64,000 bases of DNA from an uncultured Opitutia bacterium. Its GTDB lineage: Bacteria > Verrucomicrobiota > Verrucomicrobiia > Opitutales > Opitutaceae. Position 1 is the stretch's first letter. Each line of letters starts with the position of its first letter. The stretch lies in contig CAIONS010000048.1 in assembly GCA_903859715.1 (NCBI GenBank), positions 21,173 through 85,172 of the forward strand, in the 5' to 3' direction. Shown here piece by piece: positions 17,613 to 27,315 of the stretch. Both the position numbers and the translations under genes were made by a program. The notes beneath the pieces were generated by a model. That model saw only the letters and a program-made list of their open reading frames with translations, was not told where the DNA came from and did no database searches.

Positions 17613-18908
17613 TCAGGCCGCGTTCTGTTTCGGCTCGCTCTTGCCTGCGCGGCGTAGGGAAGGCTTGCGGCGGCCGGCGACCACCGCGGAGTCGATGACG
17701 ACTTCCGTTACATCGTCGCGTTGCGGCAGCTCGTACATGACCTCGAGCATGAGATTTTCCATGATCGAGCGCAGCGCCCGCGCGCCAGTCTTGAGTTCGA
17801 TCGCCTTGGCCGCGATGGCCTTCACCGCATCGGGCGTGAATTTCAACCGCACGCCGTCCATCGCGAAGAGCTTGGAGTACTGCTTCACCGTCGCGTTCTT
17901 CGTCTTGAGCAGAATCTTCTCCAGATCGGCGACCTTCAGCTGATCCAGCACCGACACGACCGGCAACCGGCCGATGAACTCGGGGATCATCCCGAAGCGG
18001 ATCAGGTCTTCCGGCGCCAGCGACTTCATCATCTGCTCGGGGGCCAGCGTTTCATCCTGCTGCGCCTTGATGGACGAAAAGCCGAGGCTGCGCGTGCCGA
18101 GTCGTTTCTGCACGAGGGCATCCAGGCCCACAAATGCGCCGCCACAGATAAAGAGAATGTTCGCCGTGTTGATCTGCACGTACTCCTGGTTCGGGTGCTT
18201 GCGGCCGCCCTGCGGGGGCACGTTGCAGGTCGTGCCCTCAAGAATCTTGAGGAGGGCCTGCTGCACGCCTTCGCCCGACACATCGCGGGTGATCGAGACG
18301 TTCTCGGTCTTGCGGCCGATCTTGTCGATTTCGTCGATGTAGATGATGCCGCACTCGGCGCGCTTCACGTCGTAGTTGGCGTTCTGGAGCAGCCGGAGCA
18401 CGACGTTTTCCACGTCCTCGCCGACATAACCCGCCTCGGTCAGCGTCGTGGCGTCGGAAATCGCAAACGGCACGTCGAGGATCTTCGCGAGCGTGCGCGC
18501 CAGCAGCGTCTTGCCGGAACCGGTCGGTCCAACCAGCAGGATATTGCTCTTCTCGACCTCAACGCCGTCAAACTCGGGCGAAAGCGCCACCGAGTCCTTG
18601 GCCGAGTCGCCTGCGTTGAAATTCAGGCGCTTGAAATGATTATAGACGGCGACCGACAGTACCTTCTTGGCGTGGTCCTGGCCGATGACAAAGTCGTCGA
18701 GCGTCTTCTTGATCTCCGACGGCTTGACCAGGCGGAAAGCCGGCTTGGCCTCGGCCGAAGGCGCCTTCACCTCGCGGTCGATGATCGTCTTGCAGACGTT
18801 GACGCAGGAGTCGCAGATGTAGACGCCCGGGCCGGCGATGATTTTCTTCACCTCCGCCTGCGATTTGCCGCAGAAGGAGCAGAGGGTCATGCGGGAAGAC
18901 TTGGCCAT
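17613..18908 (-). CDS. clpX: ClpX, ATPase subunit of the ClpXP protease
   Basis: AAA+ unfoldase that feeds tagged substrates to ClpP; the 431-residue length is standard. The N-terminal zinc domain has C10, C13, C32 and C35. Walker A is [11 protein letters not shown] and Walker B is IIYIDEIDK. The pore loop GYVGED, sensor region and [15 protein letters not shown] motif ([11 protein letters not shown]) are present. It ends the tig-clpP-clpX gene order. Confidence 0.98.
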   Translation of the reverse strand: MAKSSRMTLCSFCGKSQAEVKKIIAGPGVYICDSCVNVCKTIIDREVKAPSAEAKPAFRLVKPSEIKKTLDDFVIGQDHAKKVLSVAVYNHFKRLNFNAGDSAKDSVALSPEFDGVEVEKSNILLVGPTGSGKTLLARTLAKILDVPFAISDATTLTEAGYVGEDVENVVLRLLQNANYDVKRAECGIIYIDEIDKIGRKTENVSITRDVSGEGVQQALLKILEGTTCNVPPQGGRKHPNQEYVQINTANILFICGGAFVGLDALVQKRLGTRSLGFSSIKAQQDETLAPEQMMKSLAPEDLIRFGMIPEFIGRLPVVSVLDQLKVADLEKILLKTKNATVKQYSKLFAMDGVRLKFTPDAVKAIAAKAIELKTGARALRSIMENLMLEVMYELPQRDDVTEVVIDSAVVAGRRKPSLRRAGKSEPKQNAA

Positions 18909-18969
18909 GGCAAAAGGTGGCGCGCGGCTCGTTCGCGTGTCGAGGGTTCAGTTTGTCCTAAGCCGGAGC

Positions 18970-19590
18970 TCAGGCCGCCGTCTGCACGACCAGTGTCTGG
19001 GCTTCGCGCGTGGACTCCACCACATGGTCAACAATGCCGTAGGCCTTCGCCTCTTCGGCACTGAGATAGTAATCGCGGTCGGAATCCTTTTCGATCTGCT
19101 CGGCAGACTTGCCGGTGTGCTTGGCGATCGTCTCGTTGAGCGTCTTGCGCCAGCGGAGGATTTCCTTGGCCGCGATGGCGATGTCGGCCGTCTGGCCGCC
19201 CGCGCCGCCGCTCGGCTGATGAATCATCACGCGGCTGTTGGGCAGCGCGAAGCGCTTGCCCTTGGTCCCGCCCGCGAGGAGCACCGTGCTCATGCTGGCG
19301 GCCATGCCGATGCAGTAAGTGGCAATGTCGTACGGCATGAACCGCATCGTGTCATAGATGGCCATGCCACCGGTCACGACGCCGCCCGGCGAATTGATGT
19401 AAATGTAGACGTCTTTCTTTGCGTCCTCCATCTGCAGGTACAGCAGCTGCGCGATCACCAGGTTCGCGACCATGTCGTCGATCGGGGTGCCGATGAAGAT
19501 GATGCGGTCCTTCAGCAGGCGGGAATAGATATCCATCGACCGCTCGCCGCGGCCGGTGTTTTCGAGGACAATGGGAACGTAGTAGCTCAC
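18970..19590 (-). CDS. clpP: ClpP, proteolytic subunit of ClpXP
   Basis: A 206-residue serine peptidase forming the tetradecameric chamber. The catalytic triad is S99 in [10 protein letters not shown]124 in VMIHQPSGG and D173 in [11 protein letters not shown]. The start Met of [24 protein letters not shown] is well conserved in the family. It lies 61 bases upstream of clpX and 23 bases downstream of tig, all on the minus strand, and is likely one operon. Confidence 0.98.
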   Translation of the reverse strand: MSYYVPIVLENTGRGERSMDIYSRLLKDRIIFIGTPIDDMVANLVIAQLLYLQMEDAKKDVYIYINSPGGVVTGGMAIYDTMRFMPYDIATYCIGMAASMSTVLLAGGTKGKRFALPNSRVMIHQPSGGAGGQTADIAIAAKEILRWRKTLNETIAKHTGKSAEQIEKDSDRDYYLSAEEAKAYGIVDHVVESTREAQTLVVQTAA

Positions 19591-19613
19591 GATGTGGTGG
19601 GATGATTGCTCGT

Positions 19614-20939
19614 TTAGGAAGCCTTCGGTGTGATGGTGGACACCTTAGCCTTGGAAACGAGGAAATCAACCGCCTTGTCGAAAATGATGGACTGCTGCAC
19701 CGCGCGGAGCTGGTCGCGATCCGTGGTGAGCGCCTTCACAAGCTTGTCGGGTTTCTGCTGTGTGCGCATCGACTCACGATAGATGAAGGCGTCGATGTCC
19801 TTCTCGGTGACCTGGAGTTTTTCCTGCTCGGCGATCTTCGCGAGCAGCAGCTGGACCTTCACGCGCTGGGTCGCGGCCTTGCGCGCGTTTTCAAACAGCT
19901 CCTTCTTGTCCTTCTCGAACTGCTCCTGCGGGATGCCGCGGCGCATGTTCTCCTCGATGAACTGGCGGAGCACACCCTGCGTCTCGCTCTCCACGAGCGA
20001 ATCCGGCACGGGAAAATCCACCTTCGCGGCCAGTGCCTCCGTCACCTGGCGGCGCTGTTCCGAGCGGTTCTGGTATTCCTTCTGGAGCTTGAGATTGTTG
20101 CGCACGCTGGCCTTCAACGCGTCCAGGCTGTCGGCCTGGTTCGCCTTGAAGAAGGCCTCATCAAGCGGCGGCAAGGCGCGCTCGCGGATCTCCTGCACGT
20201 CGAGCGCATAGCTCGCCGTCTTGCCCGCCAGCGCGGGGACCGGCGCGAAGTCGGCCGGAAACGCGATCTCGACCGTCTTCTTGTCGCCGGCTTTCAGGCC
20301 TGCAAGGTGCTTGCCGAGACCGGGGATGACCCCTTCGTTGGCGCCCTCGACCTCTTCCCAGGTCTGCGGCACCTTGCCGTAGATCTGCTTGTCCGGGGCC
20401 AGATCGGTGATCGGCTTGCCGTCCAGCGAGCCTTCATACGCGAGCTTCACATAATCGGTCTTCACCGCCGGACGCTCCGCCACCTTGAACTCGGCGCGTT
20501 CGCCGCGCAGGCCTTCGATGATGTTGTCCACTTCGGCATCCGTTGACTCGGTCGGCGCGACCTCGGTCGGCAGGTCCGTGTAGTCGGGCAACTTGAACTC
20601 CGGGCGCACGTCCACGGTGATTGTGACGGCGGCGGAAAGACCCGGCTCCACCTGGCCCGGCTCGACATTGACGACGTTCAATACGTCGAGCTTCTGCTGC
20701 TCCAGCGCACCGCGATAGGCCTTGGACACGACCTTCTGCTTGAACTCGTCGGCGATTTCCTTCCCGAAGCGCTTCGTCACCATGGCCGCAGGCGCCTTGC
20801 CGGGCCGGAACCCGGGGATGCGCGCCTGCTGCGAGACTTCAGTGATCACCGCCTGGTGCTCGGCGTCGACTTCGCTCTTATCAAGCGTGACGACGAGGTT
20901 CTTGCGGGTGTCGGAAACGGAGTTGAGTTGGATGTTCAC
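19614..20939 (-). CDS. tig: trigger factor, ribosome-associated chaperone and PPIase
   Basis: The 441-residue chaperone binds nascent chains at the ribosome exit. The N-terminal ribosome-binding domain has the signature [17 protein letters not shown]. The FKBP-type PPIase domain sits around residues 160-245 ([14 protein letters not shown] and [16 protein letters not shown]), followed by the helical substrate-binding arm. I chose the GTG ending at 20939 ([15 protein letters not shown]), because the family starts right before this conserved strand. The long in-frame extension upstream overlaps the divergent tsaB gene and is not protein-like. Confidence 0.95.
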   Translation of the reverse strand: MNIQLNSVSDTRKNLVVTLDKSEVDAEHQAVITEVSQQARIPGFRPGKAPAAMVTKRFGKEIADEFKQKVVSKAYRGALEQQKLDVLNVVNVEPGQVEPGLSAAVTITVDVRPEFKLPDYTDLPTEVAPTESTDAEVDNIIEGLRGERAEFKVAERPAVKTDYVKLAYEGSLDGKPITDLAPDKQIYGKVPQTWEEVEGANEGVIPGLGKHLAGLKAGDKKTVEIAFPADFAPVPALAGKTASYALDVQEIRERALPPLDEAFFKANQADSLDALKASVRNNLKLQKEYQNRSEQRRQVTEALAAKVDFPVPDSLVESETQGVLRQFIEENMRRGIPQEQFEKDKKELFENARKAATQRVKVQLLLAKIAEQEKLQVTEKDIDAFIYRESMRTQQKPDKLVKALTTDRDQLRAVQQSIIFDKAVDFLVSKAKVSTITPKAS

Positions 20940-21129
20940 AGGGAAATGAGAATGGCGGTTTCTAGAGAGAGAATCGGTCACGCTAGGATGGCAAACAGCG
21001 TGGTCAATGCCCGATTCTTGCCCCGGCCCGACGGCCCCGCCGGGGGCTCGTTTCCCGGGGTTGAGTGTGAAAATGGACCGGCTACGCGCTTGCGCACCCC
21101 TGCCCGCCGCCGTTTCGTGACGGCAGGAC

Positions 21130-21756
21130 ATGCCTAATCTCCGCCAGCTTCTCGCCGCCCATGCGCCGCTGCTGCTCATCGACGCCGCCTCGGCCCGGAT
21201 CCAGGTTGGACTGCTCCGCGCTGGCACCCCGGCGCGCTGGGCCAGTTCCGGTGAAGAGTCCGGTGTCGGGGTCTTCCGCTGCCTTGATGAGCTTGGCGTG
21301 CAACCCGACGAAGCTGGCGCGTTTGTTTTCTGCGACGGCCCCGGCTCTGTGCTCGGGATCCGCACCGTCGCCATGGCCCTACGGACCTGGACCATGCTCA
21401 AGCCCCGGCCGATGTTTGCCTATCATAGTCTCGCGTTGGTCGCCCAAGCCATCGGCCGGCCGGAGGTCCACGTCATCGCCGATGCCCGCCGCGACACGTG
21501 GCATTGCCTCGCGATGGGCGAACCGTTGCGGCGCGTGCCGACAGGCGAACTGCGCGGAGAACTCATCATGCCGGATGGTTTCCGCCATTGGACGCCGCTG
21601 CCCGAGGGTGTCGCGCGCAGTCCCTACATACTCGCTGAACTGCTCCCGCGGGTCCAAGAGCAGGATTTATTTCGCGTCGTCGAGACTCCAGATGCATTTT
21701 TGCACGAAGAACCCAGCTACGTCACATGGACGCCCCAAATCCACCGCGCCCCGTGA
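21130..21756 (+). CDS. tsaB: TsaB-like tRNA threonylcarbamoyladenosine biosynthesis protein
   Basis: TsaB is the dimerisation partner of TsaD in t6A37 tRNA modification. The 208 residues show the ASKHA fold start (LLLIDAASARIQVGLL), and the FCDGPGSVLGIRTVAMALRTW segment corresponds to the GPGSFTGLRIG signature of TsaB. ATPase residues needed in TsaD are missing, as usual for TsaB. The end overlaps or abuts alr. Divergence is notable, so the name is a family-level call. Confidence 0.75.
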   Translation: MPNLRQLLAAHAPLLLIDAASARIQVGLLRAGTPARWASSGEESGVGVFRCLDELGVQPDEAGAFVFCDGPGSVLGIRTVAMALRTWTMLKPRPMFAYHSLALVAQAIGRPEVHVIADARRDTWHCLAMGEPLRRVPTGELRGELIMPDGFRHWTPLPEGVARSPYILAELLPRVQEQDLFRVVETPDAFLHEEPSYVTWTPQIHRAP

Positions 21757-21761
21757 GCACC

Positions 21762-22907
21762 ATGCGTCATTCCGGCCTGCCCCTCCGCTGCTGGGCCGAA
21801 ATCGATCTCGCCGCCCTTGAGCGCAACCTGCGGCTCATCCGCGCTTCGCTGCCCGCCCACATCCGCTATGTCGCCGTCATCAAGGCCGACGCCTACGGCC
21901 ACGGCCTGCATCAGACGGCCGCCAGGCTCATGCACGCGGGAGCCGACCTGTTCGCGGTCGCCACGCTGTCCGAAGCGGCCGCCGTACGGGAACTCGGCCC
22001 CGGCTGGCCGATCCTGCTACTCAGCCCCTTACTGCCCGAGGAAGACCGGTATCTCGCCGACTACGACCTCGCCGCTACGGTTTCCACGGCGGCGGAAGTC
22101 GCCCGCTTTGACGCTGTAGGCCGTGCCGCCGGCCGGCCGATCGCCGTGCACCTGAAAATCGACACCGGAATGGGCCGGCTCGGCGTCTGGCACGAGCACG
22201 CGCCGGAACTCTTCCGGAAGATTGTCGCATCGGCTCACGTGAAGCTGGCCGGGGTCTTCACCCATTTCGCCAGTCCGGACGACGATGCAGCCTTCACCGC
22301 GGAACAGCGCCGTCGCTTTCTCGCCGTCCTCGCGGCCTGCGAAGGCATCCGGCTCAGTGAATTGTTCGTCCATGCCGATAACAGCTCGGGCCTCGAGACC
22401 ATGCCCGGGGCGAGCCCGTTCAATGCCGTACGCGTGGGCCTGCTTCAGTTCGGCATCCTGCCCCACCCCAATTCCCTGCTCTCCCAAGTGCACACGGAGC
22501 CGGTCCTGAGTTTCCGGACTCGCGTCGGCATCGTGAAGACCCTGCCCCGCGGCACCACGATCAGTTACGGCCGGACGCACACGCTCGCCCGCGAAACCAC
22601 CTTGGCGGTGCTCTGCGCCGGCTATGGCGACGGGATTCCACGCGCGGCCAGCAACCGCGCCCAGGTCCTCATCCGCGGCCTGCGCTGCTCCGTGCTCGGC
22701 CGCGTGACCATGGACCAGACGATTGTCGACGTGACCGATGTCGCCGGCGTTCAATGCGGCGACGAGGCCGTGCTGATCGGCCGCCAGCTGGGGGGCGAAA
22801 TCTTCATCACCGAATTCAGCCGCTGGGCCGACACGATCCCGTGGGAAACGCTTTGCTCCGTGACCAAGCGCGTGCCCCGACTCTACCGCACAGCGCTCGG
22901 GGTTTAG
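21762..22907 (+). CDS. alr: alanine racemase
   Basis: PLP enzyme making D-alanine for peptidoglycan. The PLP lysine is K41 in VIKADAYGHG. The N-terminal TIM barrel continues with KIDTGMGRLG and FTHFASPDD. The C-terminal beta domain holds the catalytic tyrosine in CAGYGDGIPRAAS, and VTMDQTIVDVT follows. I chose ATG 21762 (MRHSGLPLRCWAEIDL), just after the tsaB stop. ATG 21726 is an in-frame alternative that overlaps tsaB by 31 bases. Co-transcription with tsaB is likely. Confidence 0.95.
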   Translation: MRHSGLPLRCWAEIDLAALERNLRLIRASLPAHIRYVAVIKADAYGHGLHQTAARLMHAGADLFAVATLSEAAAVRELGPGWPILLLSPLLPEEDRYLADYDLAATVSTAAEVARFDAVGRAAGRPIAVHLKIDTGMGRLGVWHEHAPELFRKIVASAHVKLAGVFTHFASPDDDAAFTAEQRRRFLAVLAACEGIRLSELFVHADNSSGLETMPGASPFNAVRVGLLQFGILPHPNSLLSQVHTEPVLSFRTRVGIVKTLPRGTTISYGRTHTLARETTLAVLCAGYGDGIPRAASNRAQVLIRGLRCSVLGRVTMDQTIVDVTDVAGVQCGDEAVLIGRQLGGEIFITEFSRWADTIPWETLCSVTKRVPRLYRTALGV

Positions 22908-22952
22908 TTTTCCGCGGGGAAACCGCCGCACCCATGCGGCGTCATAGGCCGC

Positions 22953-24446
22953 ATGAAGCTCACCTTCGCCGCGTCCGAAGCCTGGCAGCCACTGCCCGCG
23001 GCCGAGTGGAACGCCGACGCTGCGCGCCACCTGCTGCGCCGGGCCGGATGGAGCGCCCTGCCCGCAGAGGTCACCCGCGCCACCGCCGATGGATTGGTCG
23101 TTACGCTCGACCGGTTGTTTCCCGCGCAGCCGCTCCTGTTTCCGCAGCCCAAGTTGATCGCGAACCTGATGCAGGATACTCCCGCCATCGCCCGCAAGCT
23201 GGTGAGCCCCGCCGGTGGTGAAGACCGGAGACTTCTGCTCCGGGAAGCCCGCGAACGCACCCAACTCGCCATTCAGGACATGAGCATCCGGTGGCTTGAG
23301 TATGCCGTCCAGCCTCAGAATGCCGCCTTCGCCAAGTGGGTGCTCTTTCTCAGCGATGTCTACGTCGTCGGCATCGAGAAGGTCAAAAACGCGGCCCTGA
23401 TCTGGCAGCATTTCGACCTGCTCGCCCGCAACTCCCTCGGAGCCGCCCCCGCCTTGGCCAAGGCCGTGTCCCGCTCGCCCGCCATGGTCGTCTATCTCGA
23501 CCTGAACCAAAGCAAGCGCAACGCCCCCAACGAGAATTTTGCGCGCGAGCTCTTCGAGCTCTTTCTCCTTGGCGAAGGCAACTACACCGAAAACGATATC
23601 AAGGAATCAGCGCGCGCCTTTACCGGCTACCGCCAGCAATTCGGCGTGTTTCGCCAGGCCCCCAATCAGCACGACTGGGGCACCAAAATGATCTTTGGCC
23701 ACACCGGCAGCTTCAGCGGCGATGACGTGATCGACCTTGCCTTCAAGCTGCCCGCCGCCGGGGCCTTCCTGCCGCATGAAATGGTAAAATTCTATCTCTC
23801 GGATACGCCGTTGCCTCCCGAGTACCTGCTGACCTTCGGCGAAGGGTGGCGAGCCTCCGGCTACAATCTCCGCGACCTCGCCCGGCGGTTTTTTGGCAGC
23901 CGGCTCTTTTTCGCGCCGGAATTCCGCGGCGATTTCATCAAAAGCCCCGTGCAGTTTTACCTCGGGCTCGTCCAAGACCTAGATCTCAATATCGCGCCGA
24001 TTCCCCGGCAGGTGCTGGTTCCATTGCGGCAAATGGGTCAGATGCTGTTCAACCCGCCCAACGTCCGCGGCTGGGTCGGCGGCCGCAACTGGATCAATTC
24101 CGCCACCCTCGAGGTGCGCCGCCAGCTGGTTGAATCGCTCTTCTCCCCGCTCAACGAGGATGCCCTCAACGCCGATGAGCAGATTGAACTCGTCGCCGCC
24201 CGGGCCGCCGGCGCCGGTCATTTTCGGGTCAGCGATGATTTGCTCGCCCCGCTCGCCCAACTCGACCCGGCCGCGGCGACCCAGCAGTTACTCGCCGATT
24301 TCCTCGCGCTTCCGGCCACACCCCAGTTTCGTGACAGCGTGCGGCAGTTTCTCGCCAACGACCCTGCGGATGGATCGCAACGACTGCGTCGCGTGCGCCG
24401 CGCCACCGTCACGCTGCTCCAGTCCCCCGAGTATCAACTCTGCTGA
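22953..24446 (+). CDS. DUF1800 family protein
   Basis: A 497-residue member of DUF1800, widespread in Planctomycetes and Verrucomicrobia and nearly always next to a DUF1501 gene, as here. The diagnostic stretch is LDLNQSKRNAPNENFARELF followed by the ENDIKESARAFTGY region. The C-terminus has FNPPNVRGWVGGRNWIN. Function is not established. No signal peptide is evident. The downstream DUF1501 gene follows after 9 bases, so the pair is an operon. Confidence 0.9.
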   Translation: MKLTFAASEAWQPLPAAEWNADAARHLLRRAGWSALPAEVTRATADGLVVTLDRLFPAQPLLFPQPKLIANLMQDTPAIARKLVSPAGGEDRRLLLREARERTQLAIQDMSIRWLEYAVQPQNAAFAKWVLFLSDVYVVGIEKVKNAALIWQHFDLLARNSLGAAPALAKAVSRSPAMVVYLDLNQSKRNAPNENFARELFELFLLGEGNYTENDIKESARAFTGYRQQFGVFRQAPNQHDWGTKMIFGHTGSFSGDDVIDLAFKLPAAGAFLPHEMVKFYLSDTPLPPEYLLTFGEGWRASGYNLRDLARRFFGSRLFFAPEFRGDFIKSPVQFYLGLVQDLDLNIAPIPRQVLVPLRQMGQMLFNPPNVRGWVGGRNWINSATLEVRRQLVESLFSPLNEDALNADEQIELVAARAAGAGHFRVSDDLLAPLAQLDPAAATQQLLADFLALPATPQFRDSVRQFLANDPADGSQRLRRVRRATVTLLQSPEYQLC

Positions 24447-24455
24447 TTACCTGCC

Positions 24456-25712
24456 ATGTCCAAGAATCTTCCCACGCCGCTTTTCCCCACCACCCGCCGT
24501 GAATTCCTCCAGCTGTCGGGCCGCGGGATCGGTCTGCTGGCGTTCAGCCGGTTTGCCCCGGCTTTCCTTGTCAACTCCGCCCTCGCTTCGACCCCGCTGC
24601 CCGAAAAGGACCGCCCCATCCTCGTGCTCGTCCAACTCGCCGGCGGCAACGACGGGCTCAACACCCTCGTGCCGTTCGAGGATTCCAACTATTACCGCCT
24701 CCGCCCCACCCTCGGGCTTGCCAAGGACAAGGTGCTCCGCCTCAGCGACACCCACGGGCTGCATCCTTCCTGCGCGGCGATGAGCAGCCTGTTCCACGAG
24801 GGCAAACTCGCCATCGTCCAGAACGTCGGCTACCCCAATCCCAACCGCAGCCACTTCCGCTCCACGGAAATCTGGGAAACCGCGAGCAGCAGCAGTGAGT
24901 TTCTCGCCGACGGGTGGATCGGGCGCTTCATGGACAATGCCTGCGCGGGTCAGCCGGCGGATACCCATGATCCCGTCGGTATCCACATCAGTAACGGCGT
25001 GCCCCAATCGTTTCTCAGCGCCCACGATCACCCGACCTTCGGCTTGGTGCCGGGCGCCGGCAATCGCCGCGAGAACGAGGAGAACCGCCGGCTGCTCGAG
25101 TCACTCGTCAACCAGCCCGGGGCCGCGGAAAACGACAACGCCACCTTCCTCAAGCACACCTTGATGGACTCGCTCGTCACGGAAAAGAAAGTCCAGCAGG
25201 TCCTCGGCAGCTATCAGCCCGCCACCCCGTACCCCGGCAATAGCTTCGCCGCGTCACTGCGCAATATCGCCGCGCTCATTGCCTCCGGCCTGCCTACCCG
25301 CGTTTATTTCGTTTCCTTGAGCGGATTCGACACCCACAGCAACCAGGCCAACCAGCAGGCCAACCTGCTCACCACGCTCTCCACCGGGCTCGCCGCCTTC
25401 CAAAAGGATCTCGAACTGCACCGGCTCGACGGCCAGGTGGCCACCATGACATTCTCCGAGTTTGGCCGCCGCCCCAGTGAAAATCAAAGCCGCGGCACCG
25501 ACCATGGCACCGCGGCGCCCCTCTTTGTCATGGGCTCGCGCATCAAGGGCGGCCTTCATGGGACTGCTCCCGACCTCAATCTGGCGCACAACCAGGACCT
25601 CACTTTCAGCACCGACTTCCGCAGTGTCTACGCGACGATGCTCGACCGCTGGCTAAACTGCCCGTCCGCCGCCGTGCTCGGGTCAAAATTCAACGACCTG
25701 CCGATCGTCTGA
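24456..25712 (+). CDS. DUF1501 family protein with Tat-type signal
   Basis: A 418-residue sulfatase-fold protein. The N-terminus has a twin-arginine motif (TRREFLQLSG) and hydrophobic stretch, indicating folded export by Tat. Domain hallmarks are VLVQLAGGNDGLNTLVPFED, NRSHFRSTEIWE, LSGFDTHSNQ, FSEFGRRPSEN and GTDHGTAAPLFVMG. It is partnered with the DUF1800 protein upstream; the pair is thought to act in the periplasm, but the role is unknown. Confidence 0.9.
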   Translation: MSKNLPTPLFPTTRREFLQLSGRGIGLLAFSRFAPAFLVNSALASTPLPEKDRPILVLVQLAGGNDGLNTLVPFEDSNYYRLRPTLGLAKDKVLRLSDTHGLHPSCAAMSSLFHEGKLAIVQNVGYPNPNRSHFRSTEIWETASSSSEFLADGWIGRFMDNACAGQPADTHDPVGIHISNGVPQSFLSAHDHPTFGLVPGAGNRRENEENRRLLESLVNQPGAAENDNATFLKHTLMDSLVTEKKVQQVLGSYQPATPYPGNSFAASLRNIAALIASGLPTRVYFVSLSGFDTHSNQANQQANLLTTLSTGLAAFQKDLELHRLDGQVATMTFSEFGRRPSENQSRGTDHGTAAPLFVMGSRIKGGLHGTAPDLNLAHNQDLTFSTDFRSVYATMLDRWLNCPSAAVLGSKFNDLPIV

Positions 25713-25755
25713 GATGTAGGACGGGGTTGCCGACCCCGCCTGCTCACGCACTTTT

Positions 25756-25814
25756 GGAGCCGCGGCACCCTCGCCGCGCTCCCGCTCTTTCCGCGGCGAG
25801 GGCGCCGCGGCTCC
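25756..25814. repeat. inverted repeat GGAGCCGCGGC...
   Basis: Arms 25756-25778 and 25792-25814 are reverse complements with one mismatch and a 13-base loop. The same arm sequence recurs once at 62842-62864. It lies between the convergent DUF1501 and UDP-glucose dehydrogenase genes and could terminate both. Confidence 0.8.
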
Positions 25815-25836
25815 ATTTGCTAAATTCGGCCTACGC

Positions 25837-27195
25837 TCACTTCCCGATGCCATAGGTCCGGAACCCGAGGGCAGTCAGCTTGCACAGATCCAAGATATTG
25901 CGGCCGTCGAAAATGAAGGCCGGCTTGTGCATCGTCCCGAGAATTTTCGCGTAATCCAGTTTCTTGAATTCATCCCACTCGGTCACCACGGCGATCGCAT
26001 GCGCTCCTTCGGTTGCCTCATACGCCGTCTTGGCCACGGTCAGCCGGGCATCTTCCTTGCCCTTGCCGAGCACATCGCGGCGGATCTCATCGGCCGGCAC
26101 CTGCGGATCATACACCACCACGTTCGCCTGCTCCGCCAGGAGATCGCGGCAAACCGCGATGGCCGCCGACTCCCGCGTGTCGTTGGTGTCCTTCTTGAAC
26201 GCAAAGCCGAGCACCGCGATTTTCTTGTCCGCCACCGTATTGAACAGTGCCCGCACGATCTTCGTCGAGAACCGGCGCTTCTGCCAGTCGTTCATCTTGA
26301 CCACGCCATCCCAGTAAGCCGCGACTTCCGGCAGGCCAAAGTGCTCGCAGAGATAGACCAGATTAAGGATGTCCTTCTGAAAACAGGAGCCGCCGAAACC
26401 CACCGAGGCCTTCAGGAATTTCGGCCCGATGCGGGAATCCTTGCCGATCGCATTGGCAACTTCATCGACATCCGCCCCCGTGGCCTCGCACAGGGCCGAG
26501 ATGGAATTGATCGAGGAAATGCGCTGCGCGAGAAAGGCGTTCGCCACCAGTTTCGATAACTCGGACGACCACAGATTCGTGGTGATGATGCGGTCGCGCG
26601 GCACCCACCGGGCATAAACGTCCACGAGGGTCTGCATCGCCTGCTCCCCGCCCGGCGTGCGCTCACCGCCGATCAGGACACGATCAGGCATCTGCAGGTC
26701 TGCCACGGCCGTGCCTTCCGCCAGGAACTCGGGATTCGAGAGCACTTCAAATTTGATGCCGCGCGCATTGGCCGCGAGGATGTCCTTGATCGTCTCCGCG
26801 GTCTTCACCGGGATCGTCGATTTCTCGACGATGATCTTCGGCCCGGTTGCCACCTCGGCGATCGTGCGCGCCACCGATTCAATGAACCGCAGGTCCGCCG
26901 CCCGGCCGGCGCCCACGCCGTAGGTCTTGGTCGGCGTGTTCACCGCCACGAAAATGATGTCGGCCGCCTTGATGGCACCGTTCACGTCGGTGCTGAAATG
27001 CAGGTTCTTGCCGCGCGTCTGCTTCACCACGTCATCGAGCCCCGGCTCGTAAATCGGCAGCGTGCCCGAGTTCCAGGCGGCGATCCGGGTCGCGTTCATG
27101 TCCACGACTCTCACTTCGATATCCGGGGCCTTCAGGGCGATCATCGCCATGGTAGGACCGCCGACATAACCGGCTCCGATGCAGCAAATTTTCAT
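25837..27195 (-). CDS. UDP-glucose 6-dehydrogenase, animal-like type
   Basis: Oxidises UDP-glucose to UDP-glucuronate with two NAD+, for polysaccharide synthesis. The 452-residue chain starts with the Rossmann motif [15 protein letters not shown]. The catalytic cysteine is C271 in [14 protein letters not shown], the lysine is in FLKASVG, and [12 protein letters not shown] and [11 protein letters not shown] are typical. Many stretches ([33 protein letters not shown]) are close to what I know of animal UGDH rather than short bacterial Ugd. I start at the ATG ending at 27195; 17 upstream residues are not conserved. It is monocistronic. Confidence 0.95.
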   Translation of the reverse strand: MKICCIGAGYVGGPTMAMIALKAPDIEVRVVDMNATRIAAWNSGTLPIYEPGLDDVVKQTRGKNLHFSTDVNGAIKAADIIFVAVNTPTKTYGVGAGRAADLRFIESVARTIAEVATGPKIIVEKSTIPVKTAETIKDILAANARGIKFEVLSNPEFLAEGTAVADLQMPDRVLIGGERTPGGEQAMQTLVDVYARWVPRDRIITTNLWSSELSKLVANAFLAQRISSINSISALCEATGADVDEVANAIGKDSRIGPKFLKASVGFGGSCFQKDILNLVYLCEHFGLPEVAAYWDGVVKMNDWQKRRFSTKIVRALFNTVADKKIAVLGFAFKKDTNDTRESAAIAVCRDLLAEQANVVVYDPQVPADEIRRDVLGKGKEDARLTVAKTAYEATEGAHAIAVVTEWDEFKKLDYAKILGTMHKPAFIFDGRNILDLCKLTALGFRTYGIGK

Positions 27196-27263
27196 GCGAA
27201 ACGCCACTTTGCGCCCCGGCCGGGCAAATCCAAGGACGATTTTCATCCGGTCCGTCCGGGCAC

Positions 27264-27298
27264 AAAAAAGCCCGGGCCGGATATCATCCGGACCAGGC
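27264..27298 (-). terminator. terminator downstream of ftsH
   Basis: On the minus strand an 11-pair stem with two mismatches (GCCTGGTCCGGAT against ATCCGGCCCGGGC) is followed by six T. It lies directly behind the ftsH stop. Confidence 0.8.
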
Positions 27299-27315
27299 TC
27301 GATAAAGTGCTCCGA

